In this document: piece after piece, positions 1-6,921 of the stretch | Position numbering within the stretch: the stretch's first letter is position 1 | Layout: each line of letters starts with the position of its first letter | Assembly (NCBI GenBank): GCA_036377075.1 | Contig: DASUZB010000165.1 | Location: forward strand, 1-16,087 | Origin: DASUZB01 sp036377075 | GTDB taxonomy: Bacteria; Actinomycetota; CALGFH01 | Direction of reading: 5' to 3' | DNA: 16,087 nucleotides | The notes under the pieces: model-generated | Seen by the model: only the letters and a program-made list of their open reading frames with translations | Told to the model about the DNA's origin: nothing | The model's database searches: none | Program-made: the position numbers and the translations under genes

Positions 1-91
1 CCCAGACCGACCGCGGGCCGACGCGGCCCTCGCACACCGCCGCCGTGCCACGCCACAGGTCGGCCTGCCTGGGGGTCGTCCCGGCCGTCAT
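1..91 (-). CDS. 5' end of a gene cut by the window edge, possibly an IS1182-type transposase
   Basis: An open frame starts at an ATG (89-91, read on the minus strand) and stays open for 30 codons to the edge of the window. An AGGAGGG ribosome site (95-101) sits just upstream, which makes this a real start. The visible peptide begins MTAGTTPRQADLW and continues with VCEGRVGPRSVW. From memory, the spacing of the LW, C.GRV and S(V/I) residues resembles the first 30 residues of actinobacterial IS1182-family transposases, but no catalytic DDE residue is in view, so the family call is weak. The perfect inverted repeat at 107-130 lies directly upstream of the ribosome site. The rox-like gene ends 147 bp upstream in the same direction. 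It could equally be an unrelated small regulator. Confidence 0.5.
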   Translation of the reverse strand, partial: MTAGTTPRQADLWRGTAAVCEGRVGPRSVW

Positions 92-106
92 CAGCCCTCC
101 TGGGTC

Positions 107-130
107 GAGAATCACATCCGTGTGATTCTC
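107..130. repeat. Perfect 10-bp inverted repeat upstream of the partial gene
   Basis: The arms GAGAATCACA (107-116) and TGTGATTCTC (121-130) are exact reverse complements around a TCCG spacer. The element ends 5 bp before the ribosome site of the partial minus-strand gene, so it lies in that gene's 5' leader or promoter. No T-run follows on either strand, which argues against an intrinsic terminator. It could be a repressor operator, an RNA hairpin limiting translation, or a subterminal structure of a mobile element. Confidence 0.7.
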
Positions 131-237
131 CCCGATCCAGGCCCAACCAGCGAACGTGCGAGCCCGCGAAAAACACCAGCCTCCTAGGACGTCTCTCCCG
201 AGAACTCCTGACAGGATGACCCTTGGAAGCCGGTGCG

Positions 238-1734
<1,497 letters not shown>

Positions 1735-1834
1735 CGCCACGCTCCGGCCGTACACGTCGACAACGACGCCCGCATTTCGCTACTCCCATTGCGTAGGTTC
1801 TGGCGCGTCGGCCGGCGATTATGCGGCACGACCC

Positions 1835-1853
1835 GGGCCTTGCCGCAAGCCCC
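1835..1853 (-). promoter_or_regulatory. Rifamycin-associated element (RAE) in the rox-like promoter
   Basis: Read on the minus strand the site is GGGGCTTGCGGCAAGGCCC, a 19-bp inverted repeat with 9-bp arms (8 of 9 paired) around a central G. The RAE consensus reported upstream of rifamycin-inactivating genes in actinomycetes is, from memory, GGGGCTTGCGGCAAGCCCC, so 18 of 19 positions match. The site starts about 10 bp downstream of the candidate -10 element, near the expected transcription start. It should make the monooxygenase inducible by rifamycins. Confidence 0.85.
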
Positions 1854-1863
1854 CCGGTGCGCT

Positions 1864-1892
1864 ATATTATGAGAGTGGCAAGGACTGGTTAA
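1864..1892 (-). promoter_or_regulatory. Candidate promoter of the rox-like gene
   Basis: On the minus strand TTAACC (1887-1892, 4 of 6 to TTGACA) and TAATAT (1864-1869, 4 of 6 to TATAAT) are separated by 17 bp. They lie in the only clearly AT-rich patch of the area (about 1857-1912). The expected start near 1857 would leave a leader of about 120 nt before the ATG and place the RAE just inside the transcript. An alternative -10, CATAAT, overlaps at 1866-1871. Confidence 0.5.
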
Positions 1893-1908
1893 TTTCCTTG
1901 CCCTTTTT
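1877..1908 (+). terminator. Hairpin plus T-run; plus-strand terminator or operator around the rox promoter
   Basis: GGCAAGGA (1877-1884) and TCCTTGCC (1895-1902) pair perfectly over 8 bp with a 10-nt loop, and CTTTTT follows at 1903-1908. This has the form of an intrinsic terminator on the plus strand, but no plus-strand gene is seen before it. The candidate -35 of the rox-like promoter (1887-1892) lies in the loop, so it may instead be an operator. Confidence 0.4.
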
Positions 1909-1909
1909 A

Positions 1910-1930
1910 TTGCCCGTCGTGGACGGGCAA
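1910..1930. repeat. Perfect 9-bp inverted repeat upstream of the rox promoter
   Basis: TTGCCCGTC (1910-1918) and GACGGGCAA (1922-1930) are exact reverse complements around GTG. It lies about 20 bp upstream of the candidate -35. Neither strand has a T-run after it, so it is more operator-like than terminator-like. The rest of the gap to 2018 shows no convincing gene. Confidence 0.55.
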
Positions 1931-1991
1931 CCTCCTCGCGACCCGCTTCAGCAAGGCCGGCTCGAACGTCGTCGAGCGCGCCGCCATTCTC

Positions 1992-2009
1992 CCTGCCGGT
2001 AGCGGCAGG
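1992..2009 (-). terminator. Possible weak terminator hairpin after the luciferase-fold gene
   Basis: CCTGCCG (1992-1998) and CGGCAGG (2003-2009) form a perfect 7-bp stem with a 4-nt loop, 9 bp past the stop codon of the minus-strand oxidoreductase gene. No U-tract follows, so termination is a guess from position only. Confidence 0.3.
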
Positions 2010-2018
2010 TGCGGCCCC

Positions 2019-2861
2019 TCAGCGGGCCGGCGGTCCCCGGCGGATGCGCGCGCGCATCTCGTCGAGCGGGCCCCGGAACCAGCCGCACTTCTCCACCCAC
2101 CAGGTGAGGCCGACCCCGGCGTAGGGGGCGACCACGCGCGCCGCCGCCGACGGGTCGCCGGGCGTGACGCCCTCCACCACCAGGTCGAAGGGGCCGTCCC
2201 CCTGGCGGTGGGCGAGGGTGTAGGCGGCGATCTCGCCGAGCACCGCCGGTGGGATCAGCTCGGTGTGGCCGACGTCGCGGTGGGTCGGGAAGACGCCGTC
2301 CCAGCGCGCCGCGCGGCGGAACGGCCGCCGCGCCGGCCAGCGGCCGGCGATCCACACCGGCGGCCGCGGCGACTGGGCCGGGACGGGCCGGAACACGGTC
2401 GGCGCCACCTGGTAGTGGCGGCCCTGGAACCCGAAGCGCTCGCCGCGCCACAGGCCGGTCACGATCTCCAGGCCCTCGTCGAGCCGCTCGGCCCGCACGC
2501 GCGCGTCGGGGTCCTCGCCGAACGCGGTGAACTCCTCCGCCGGGCGCGAGCCCAGCCCGGCGCCGAACACCAGCCGGCCGCCGGAGAGCAGGTCGATCGC
2601 CGCCGCCTCACGGGCCAGCAGCCACGGGCGCCGCCGCGCCAGCGCCAGCACCAGCACGCCGATGCGGATCCGCTCGGTGGCGGCGGCCAGCGCCGGCATC
2701 ACCACCCAGGAGTCCACCACCGGCACCTGGTCCTCGTAGGCGAGGTGGTCCCAGACGAAGAACCCGTCCCAGCCTGCCTCCTCGGCTTCGCGGCCGAGCT
2801 CGACCAGCAGGCCCGGGTCGGCGTACTCGCCGAGGTTGGGGACGCCGACGGCAAAGCGCAA
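2019..2861 (-). CDS. Luciferase-like (LLM) flavin/F420-dependent oxidoreductase
   Basis: This 280-aa soluble TIM-barrel protein of the bacterial luciferase-like family probably uses F420H2 or FMNH2. Seen: the N-terminal strand RFAVGVPNLGEY, FFVWDHL (34-40), the TERIRIGVLVLALARRRPW segment, LSGGRLVFGAGLG, the lid region FGFQGRHYQV, and PPVWIAG near the C-terminal third. All are typical of this family in actinobacteria. The start is a TTG at 2861, chosen because GGAGGT lies 6 bp upstream and because the family begins with this strand; upstream codons in frame give only low-complexity Arg/Gly/Ala sequence. The substrate cannot be predicted. It is divergent from the small gene at 3172 across a 310-bp gap. 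Confidence 0.85.
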   Translation of the reverse strand: MRFAVGVPNLGEYADPGLLVELGREAEEAGWDGFFVWDHLAYEDQVPVVDSWVVMPALAAATERIRIGVLVLALARRRPWLLAREAAAIDLLSGGRLVFGAGLGSRPAEEFTAFGEDPDARVRAERLDEGLEIVTGLWRGERFGFQGRHYQVAPTVFRPVPAQSPRPPVWIAGRWPARRPFRRAARWDGVFPTHRDVGHTELIPPAVLGEIAAYTLAHRQGDGPFDLVVEGVTPGDPSAAARVVAPYAGVGLTWWVEKCGWFRGPLDEMRARIRRGPPAR

Positions 2862-3171
2862 CGGGTGACCTCCGGGTCCGCTCGTCCGACGCGGCGCCAG
2901 GCCGCCGCCGGAGCGCGGAGCACCCGCGCCGGCGTCACCATAGCGTGCCCGCCTCGACGCCGCGGCGGCCCTCGAGCCGGTCCCCGTGCCCCGCACCGTG
3001 GCGGCGATCGCGGCGCACCCGTGTGAAGGCCGCGCCGGGCGGGTAGCCCAGGCACGATCGTGCAGCCGTCCGCGCGGCGGCGCGCCGCCGTAGGAGCCTT
3101 GGTACGCTGCCGTGCGGCAGGATCGTGCCTCCCCAGGTCTCGCGGGGGGACCAGACTGGCGAGGAGCTTGG
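2862..3171. other. 310-bp intergenic region rich in palindromes
   Basis: No gene is supported here. Near its right side are three perfect palindromes, GCACGATCGTGC (3052-3063), CGGCGGCG/CGCCGCCG (3075-3090) and CTGCCG-TG-CGGCAG (3107-3120). The 10-mer AGGCACGATC (3050-3059) is the exact reverse complement of GATCGTGCCT (3121-3130) and encloses the second and third. As RNA on either strand this could fold into a multi-branched structure. The rest (2862-3045) holds nothing I can name. Confidence 0.45.
2868..2873 (-). promoter_or_regulatory. Ribosome site that decides the TTG start of the LLM gene
   Basis: On the minus strand GGAGGT is followed by six bases and then TTG (2859-2861). This fixes the start 45 codons inside the longest open frame. 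Confidence 0.8.
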
Positions 3172-3336
3172 ATGACCGAAGACGCCGTGCCCGAGGCCGA
3201 CGCCTACGAGCAGAAGCGACCCGTGCTGGACCCGGACGCCCCCGAGACGCCGCGGATCGGCGACGAGACGCCCGAGGCGGACGCGCTGGAACAGTCCATT
3301 CCCGTTCCCGTGGACGACGAGGACGAGCCTCGCTGA
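3172..3336 (+). CDS. Small acidic protein with two PEADA-EQ repeats
   Basis: This is a 54-aa, strongly acidic protein with no signal peptide or membrane segment. The ATG at 3172 follows a GAGGAG site (3161-3166) by five bases; the frame is open further upstream but without a better start. Two internal repeats are visible: PEADAYEQKRPV (residues 7-18) and PEADALEQSIPVPV (about 34-47), the second followed by an acidic DDEDE tail. Similar short PEADA.EQ proteins occur, from memory, across actinobacteria as uncharacterised proteins. No function is known to me. It is likely monocistronic, with the BldC-like gene 182 bp downstream in the same direction. Confidence 0.75.
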   Translation: MTEDAVPEADAYEQKRPVLDPDAPETPRIGDETPEADALEQSIPVPVDDEDEPR

Positions 3337-3414
3337 GGTGGCCACCGCCGGCGCGGCTGCCAGGCCATCCGCGCCGTGGCTGGCTGCTGCGCGGAAAAGG
3401 TGATTCCTGGTCGA

Positions 3415-3478
3415 TGCCGCATTTACGTTCCTATCGGTAAAACTCCTGTTGCGGCAGCTCGTCCGGCTTCGATATTGT
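3415..3478 (+). promoter_or_regulatory. Candidate promoter region of the bldC-like gene, with nested dyads
   Basis: TTGCGG (3449-3454) with GATATT (3471-3476, 4 of 6 to TATAAT) at 16-bp spacing is a weak sigma-70-type candidate. Just upstream are two nested inverted repeats: TGCCGCA (3415-3421) with TGCGGCA (3450-3456), and inside it TTTAC (3422-3426) with GTAAA (3437-3441). The outer dyad overlaps the -35, as an operator would. The segment is less GC-rich than its surroundings. Confidence 0.35.
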
Positions 3479-3495
3479 CCCCCAGATGGGGGACA
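3476..3495. repeat. Perfect 8-bp inverted repeat in the bldC-like leader
   Basis: TGTCCCCC (3476-3483) and GGGGGACA (3488-3495) pair perfectly around AGAT. The element lies right after the candidate -10 and ends 23 bp before the chosen ATG, so it could be an operator near the start of transcription or a hairpin in the 5' leader. It also covers an alternative in-frame ATG at 3486. Confidence 0.6.
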
Positions 3496-3518
3496 CGACC
3501 ATTCGGAGTCAGGAGCCG

Positions 3519-3737
3519 ATGAGCAAAGACAGCAAGTCCACGTACCTGCGTGCCGCTGAAGTCGCCGAGCTGCTGCACGTCACGCCGAAGACGGTCAGCC
3601 GTTGGGCGCACGAGGGCAAGCTGCCCTGCCTGCGCACCCTTGGCGGTCACCGCCGTTACCCGGAGCGGGAGATCCGCGAGCTGATCGAGAGGCTCTCGGT
3701 GCAGGAGCCGGTCGCGGAGAGCAGGATCCAGCCGTAA
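3519..3737 (+). CDS. BldC-like small MerR-fold DNA-binding protein
   Basis: This 72-aa protein is essentially one winged helix-turn-helix domain of the MerR/BldC type (about residues 9-60). Seen: AAEVAELLHVTPKTVSRWAHEGKLP, then the highly conserved LRTLGGHRRYPEREIREL, which is the BldC/excisionase-like signature. BldC (about 68 aa in Streptomyces) binds direct repeats cooperatively and controls development. The ATG at 3519 is chosen because it has AGGAG (3511-3515) and GGAG (3505-3508) upstream; the ATG at 3486 lies inside an inverted repeat and has no ribosome site. It ends in a strong hairpin (3747-3778). True orthology to BldC cannot be shown, because actinobacteria often carry several paralogs. 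Confidence 0.88.
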   Translation: MSKDSKSTYLRAAEVAELLHVTPKTVSRWAHEGKLPCLRTLGGHRRYPEREIRELIERLSVQEPVAESRIQP

Positions 3738-3746
3738 CGACGGCTG

Positions 3747-3778
3747 CCGCCCGCCGCCGGTCCGCCGGCAGCGGGCGG
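3747..3778 (+). terminator. Hairpin after the bldC-like gene
   Basis: CCGCCCGC (3747-3754) pairs with GCGGGCGG (3771-3778), and inside it GCCGG (3756-3760) pairs with CCGGC (3765-3769) around TCCG. It begins 9 bp after the stop. The downstream sequence is only GTTGTAC, so this is a GC-rich terminator without a proper U-tract. Confidence 0.6.
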
Positions 3779-3806
3779 GTTGTACACACTTCCCTGGCCC
3801 GAGACC

Positions 3807-3828
3807 GAGCCGGTCCTTCGACCGGCTC
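3807..3828 (-). terminator. Hairpin after the PGPGW gene
   Basis: GAGCCGGTC (3807-3815) and GACCGGCTC (3820-3828) form a perfect 9-bp stem with a 4-nt loop. It lies 26 bp past the stop codon of the minus-strand PGPGW gene and faces the hairpin of the convergent bldC-like gene. There is no clear U-tract. Confidence 0.55.
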
Positions 3829-3854
3829 CCTCGTGCTGCCCCAGGCGCGGTGGC

Positions 3855-4079
3855 TCAGCGCCGGCGGACCTGGTTCGAGAGGCGCCGGGCGTGCTGGCGC
3901 AAGCGCGCGAGCAGGCGCCGCGCCCATTCGTACTCGGTGGCGAGCACCGCCAGGCCGGCCATGGTGACCAGCAGGCCGGGGCCGGGCAGGACCAGCAGGA
4001 GGATCCCGGCGACGAGCAGGACCAGCCCGACCACCAGGACGGCGAGGCGCTTGGCACCGCGGGTCAGGTCTTCCACCAT
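3855..4079 (-). CDS. PGPGW-type small membrane protein
   Basis: This 74-aa protein has a short cationic start (MVEDLTRGAKR), a hydrophobic stretch (about residues 12-31), the signature LPGPGLL (31-37), a second hydrophobic stretch (about 36-48), and a basic, helical C-terminus rich in Arg. This is the layout of the putative transmembrane PGPGW family, whose function is unknown. The ATG at 4079 follows a GGGGGAG site closely. It starts 23 bp after the stop of the upstream site-2 protease gene in the same direction, so the two are probably one operon. A membrane protein next to an intramembrane protease could be a partner or substrate, but that is inference. Confidence 0.82.
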   Translation of the reverse strand: MVEDLTRGAKRLAVLVVGLVLLVAGILLLVLPGPGLLVTMAGLAVLATEYEWARRLLARLRQHARRLSNQVRRR

Positions 4080-4102
4080 CGCTCCCCCTCGTACGTCGCC
4101 AT

Positions 4103-5278
4103 TTACCTCGACCCGGCGAACGATCCGGCACGCCGTGCCCCGGGCCCCTGCTCGGCCGCCATGGCGAGGTCGTCCGGGGTGACCACGCCGACCAGGCGGC
4201 CGCCGTCGAACACCAGCGCCCAGCCGCTGCCGGCCAGTGACATGCGACCGACCAGCTCGCTGAGCGGCTCGTCGGGCCGGGTGCTGACCAGCTCGTCGAG
4301 CGGCATGGTGACCGCGCCGACGCGCACGCCGCCGCGGCGCTCGGGCGGCACCCGCAGCAGCGCGCCGAACGGGACCAGGCCGGCGAGGCGCCCGTCGAAC
4401 TCCTGCACCGGGTAGGCGCGCAGGCGGTGGTCGAGGGCGTGGCCGTCGAGGAACGCCTGGACCGTGAACCAGGCGGGCCCGACCGGCGGGTTCGGGACCA
4501 TCACGTCGGCCACCCGCAGGTCGCGGAGGTTGCGCAGCAGCGCGGCCTGGTCGCGCTCGGCCCGGGCGGCGCCGTAGACGAACCAGCCGACCAGGGCGTT
4601 CCACAGCCCGGCGGCCTGGCCGGTGGCCAGGACCTGGGTGAGCCCGACGACCGCCAGCGCGACGCCGACCACCTGGCCGGCGCGGGCGGCGGCGAGCGCC
4701 GCCCTGGTGCGGTCGCCGTGCCAGCGCCACAGCGCGGCCCGCAGGATGCGGCCCCCGTCCAGCGGCGCCCCCGGCACCAGGTTGAACAGGGCCAGCACGA
4801 GGTTGATCCCGGCCAGCGACCAGAGCACCCCGACGCCGATGCCGCCGATGCCGGCGACGCCGGCCCCGACGGCGGCCGCCAGGAACCCGACGCCGAGCGC
4901 CAGGCTGGTCAGCGGCCCCACCGCGGCGATGCGCAGCTCGGCGCGCGGGGTCGGGGCGTCACCGCGGATGCGCGCCAGTCCGCCGAACGCCCACAGGGTG
5001 ATGTCCTCGACGACCAGGCCGGAGCGCCTGGCCAGCAGCGCGTGGCCGAGCTCGTGGGTGAGCACCGAGGCCAGGAAGAGCGCCGCCGTCAGGGTGCCGG
5101 CCGCCCAGTAGGTGGCGGGGGTGTAGCCGGGGAAGGCGAGCGGGAGGATGCGGCCGGCGAGCGTCCAGGCGACCACGGCCATCACCGCGACCGCGCTCCA
5201 GCCGACCCGCACGGGGAATCCCGCGATCAACAGCGGCCGCCCAGGCTGGGCCGCCTGCTTGGTGGTGAGGTGCTGCAT
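4103..5278 (-). CDS. Site-2 protease family (M50) zinc metalloprotease with CBS domains
   Basis: This is a 391-aa polytopic membrane protease. Seen: an N-terminal membrane segment (about residues 24-47); the zinc site HELGH (75-79) in a membrane segment; the second metal-binding motif NLVPGAPLDGG (166-176) with Asp174; further hydrophobic segments (118-165 and 200-218); and a soluble C-terminal part with a degenerate CBS pair (about 254-375), ending in GGRLVGVVTPDDLAMA. The family cuts membrane-anchored substrates; the CBS-bearing subgroup includes M. tuberculosis Rv2625c of the dormancy regulon. The ATG at 5278 has GGAGG five bases upstream; extra upstream codons are unlike the family. The PGPGW gene follows after 23 bp. 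The substrate is unknown. Confidence 0.9.
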   Translation of the reverse strand: MQHLTTKQAAQPGRPLLIAGFPVRVGWSAVAVMAVVAWTLAGRILPLAFPGYTPATYWAAGTLTAALFLASVLTHELGHALLARRSGLVVEDITLWAFGGLARIRGDAPTPRAELRIAAVGPLTSLALGVGFLAAAVGAGVAGIGGIGVGVLWSLAGINLVLALFNLVPGAPLDGGRILRAALWRWHGDRTRAALAAARAGQVVGVALAVVGLTQVLATGQAAGLWNALVGWFVYGAARAERDQAALLRNLRDLRVADVMVPNPPVGPAWFTVQAFLDGHALDHRLRAYPVQEFDGRLAGLVPFGALLRVPPERRGGVRVGAVTMPLDELVSTRPDEPLSELVGRMSLAGSGWALVFDGGRLVGVVTPDDLAMAAEQGPGARRAGSFAGSR

Positions 5279-5385
5279 CGGTGCCTCCGTCTCTGTCCGA
5301 GCGTCCAGAGCCGAAGGTCTCTCCCACCCGTCTACGGGAGGGCCGGCGCACCGGGCGCGAGGCCGGGATGACGATGCGCCGAATC

Positions 5386-5431
5386 GGGATACTCCCCTTC
5401 GCTGGCGCCAGCGTACTCCCGGAGATGTCAA
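5386..5431 (-). promoter_or_regulatory. Possible control region of the site-2 protease operon
   Basis: In the 198-bp gap upstream, the minus strand carries a perfect TTGACA (5426-5431), but no good -10 lies at 16-18 bp. Downstream of it are a perfect 14-bp palindrome CGCTGGCGCCAGCG (5400-5413) and two copies of TACTCCC (plus strand, 5390-5396 and 5414-5420), 24 bp apart and flanking the palindrome. This looks like regulator binding, but no known motif is recognised. Confidence 0.35.
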
Positions 5432-5476
5432 GCCGCGATAAGCGCGACCCGCCCTCACGGGTCCCTTGTGCCCCCC

Positions 5477-6310
5477 TTAAAGGGTGCCGGCGTCCCTGGC
5501 CGTCCAGACGCTCGGGTAGATGGGGCGGAAGCCCAGCTCGCGGCGGATCCTGGTGGCGTCGACGATGCCCGCCCACGGGTCGTCGAGCGGGCGGGCGTCG
5601 GCGCCCTCGGGCGGCTGCTCGCGGTTGAGCGCGTACAGCTCGACGGCGCTGACCGGGGCGTCGTCCGCGGCGTTGTAGGTCCGCCCGTCGACGCCGCCGG
5701 CGCGCAGCGCCAGCAGCAGGGCCTGGCCGACGTCGGCGTGGTGCACCAGGTGCAGGCGCTGGTGCGCGGGCCAGTCGCGCGCCCACCGCAGCGACTCAGC
5801 CAGGTGCGGGTCGCCCTCGCCGTAGACGAACGCCAGCCGCACGATTCGCAGGCCGAGTCCCTCCCGTTCCAGCAGGGAGGCCTCGGCCGCCAGCTTGGCG
5901 GTGGGGTAGGCGAACCCGGGGCGCGGCTGGTCGTCCTCGCGCGCCGGGCGGCCGCGGCCCGGCCCGTAGACCAGGTTGGTGCTGGCGAGCACGTGGCGCC
6001 CGACGCCGGCGGCCAGCGCGGCGTCGGCCAGCGCCAGCGCCGCGTCGCGGGTGACCGCCACGGTCTCCTCCTCCGGCACGCCGCGGAACGCGGCGGCGAG
6101 GTTGACCACGGCGTCGACGCCGGCGACGGCCCGCTTCAGGTCGTCGGGGTCGCGCAGGTCGCCGAGGAGCACCTCGGCGCCGCGGCGGGCGAGCGGCTCG
6201 GCGCGGCCGCCGTCACGGACCAGGACCCGGACCTCTTCGCCCTGGTCGAGCAGCCGCGGGACGAAGCGGCTGCCGACGCGGCCGGTCGCTCCGGTGACGA
6301 GTACGCGCAT
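5477..6310 (-). CDS. NAD(P)-dependent epimerase/dehydratase (extended SDR) family protein
   Basis: This is a 277-aa soluble Rossmann-fold enzyme. Seen: the cofactor motif TGATGRVG (residues 6-13), a LLGDLRDPDDL acidic turn (48-58), VVNLAAA (68-74), a serine-containing strand LASTNLVYG (108-116), and the catalytic YPTAK (Tyr135, Lys139). These mark an atypical or extended short-chain dehydrogenase, such as a sugar-nucleotide epimerase or a small-molecule reductase; the substrate is unknown. The ATG at 6310 is preceded by GGAGGT six bases away. It is divergent from the MarR regulator gene across 94 bp holding a long dyad, so it is the likely target of that regulator. Confidence 0.88.
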   Translation of the reverse strand: MRVLVTGATGRVGSRFVPRLLDQGEEVRVLVRDGGRAEPLARRGAEVLLGDLRDPDDLKRAVAGVDAVVNLAAAFRGVPEEETVAVTRDAALALADAALAAGVGRHVLASTNLVYGPGRGRPAREDDQPRPGFAYPTAKLAAEASLLEREGLGLRIVRLAFVYGEGDPHLAESLRWARDWPAHQRLHLVHHADVGQALLLALRAGGVDGRTYNAADDAPVSAVELYALNREQPPEGADARPLDDPWAGIVDATRIRRELGFRPIYPSVWTARDAGTL

Positions 6311-6324
6311 GCTGGTACCTCCTC

Positions 6325-6352
6325 GTGAGTTGGCTATCATTAGGCGACTCAC
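6325..6352. promoter_or_regulatory. 28-bp dyad, candidate MarR operator
   Basis: GTGAGT (6325-6330) and ACTCAC (6347-6352) are perfect outer arms, and GGCTA (6332-6336) with TAGGC (6341-6345) share the same centre, so 10 of the outer 12 positions pair. The centre (6338/6339) lies between the divergent MarR and epimerase genes, at the expected place for a shared operator. Length and symmetry fit a winged-helix dimer. Confidence 0.55.
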
Positions 6353-6364
6353 GGAATGGCATGG

Positions 6365-6374
6365 TAGCCGGCTA
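6365..6374. promoter_or_regulatory. Second small palindrome in the MarR/epimerase gap
   Basis: TAGCCGGCTA is a perfect 10-bp palindrome whose half GGCTA repeats the inner half-site of the dyad at 6325-6352. It lies 31 bp before the MarR GTG start and could be a second operator. Confidence 0.35.
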
Positions 6375-6404
6375 ACGAAATGTCCGCAAGGAGGGGGGCC
6401 CGCG

Positions 6405-6872
6405 GTGCGCGACTGGCAGACCGACTGGCTCAGCGACCAGTTCCAGGCCGTCTTCTGGGCGGCCAAGCGCGCGATGAAGGAGGCGTCGGACGCCGCCTAC
6501 GGCCGCCACGGCGTGCGCAACGGGCAGCAGTTCATCCTCATGGCGCTGTGGCACGAGGACGGGCTGACCCCCGGCGAGATCGCCCGCCGCCTCGGCCTCG
6601 CCACCCCGACGGTGACCAAGGCCGCCACCCGCATGGAGGCCGCCGGCCTGGTGGTCAGGCGGCCGCACCCGAGCGACGCCCGCCTGGTCCGCATCCACCT
6701 CACCGACCGCGGGCGCAACCTGCAGAAGGTGCTCGACGACGAGATGCGGCGGCTCTCCGAGCGGGCGCTGGCGTCGCTGAGCGAGCAGGAGCGGGCCAGC
6801 TTCGTCCGCCTGCTCGACCAGCTGCACCGCAACCTCGTGCGCGGCGGCGAGGCGGACGGCGGCACCGCCTGA
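6405..6872 (+). CDS. MarR family transcriptional regulator
   Basis: This is a 155-aa winged-helix regulator. Seen: an N-terminal dimerisation helix (residues 5-30), the recognition helix-turn-helix LTPGEIARRLGLATPTVTKAATRMEAAGLV (54-83), the wing RRPHPSDARLVRIHLT (85-100) with the conserved Asp91 and Arg93, and a long C-terminal dimer helix (102-145). The GTG at 6405 follows an AGGAGG site (6389-6394). MarR proteins usually repress themselves and a neighbouring gene and let go on binding a small phenolic or similar ligand. Here the divergent epimerase gene and the VOC gene 93 bp downstream are the likely targets. Confidence 0.92.
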   Translation: MRDWQTDWLSDQFQAVFWAAKRAMKEASDAAYGRHGVRNGQQFILMALWHEDGLTPGEIARRLGLATPTVTKAATRMEAAGLVVRRPHPSDARLVRIHLTDRGRNLQKVLDDEMRRLSERALASLSEQERASFVRLLDQLHRNLVRGGEADGGTA

Positions 6873-6921
6873 GCATCCGCGCCCACCTTCGTCCCAGCCT
6901 GGTGGCATGATCGGGGCTCCC

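Noticed and set aside
109..128. CRP-like site inside the 107-130 dyad
   Set aside because: The order is TCACA-N4-TGTGA, the reverse of the CRP arrangement TGTGA-N6-TCACA.
1920..2010. Plus-strand peptide starting TGNLLATRFSKAGSNVVERA as a gene remnant
   Set aside because: It reads protein-like for some 20 residues, but no start, ribosome site or recognised family supports it.
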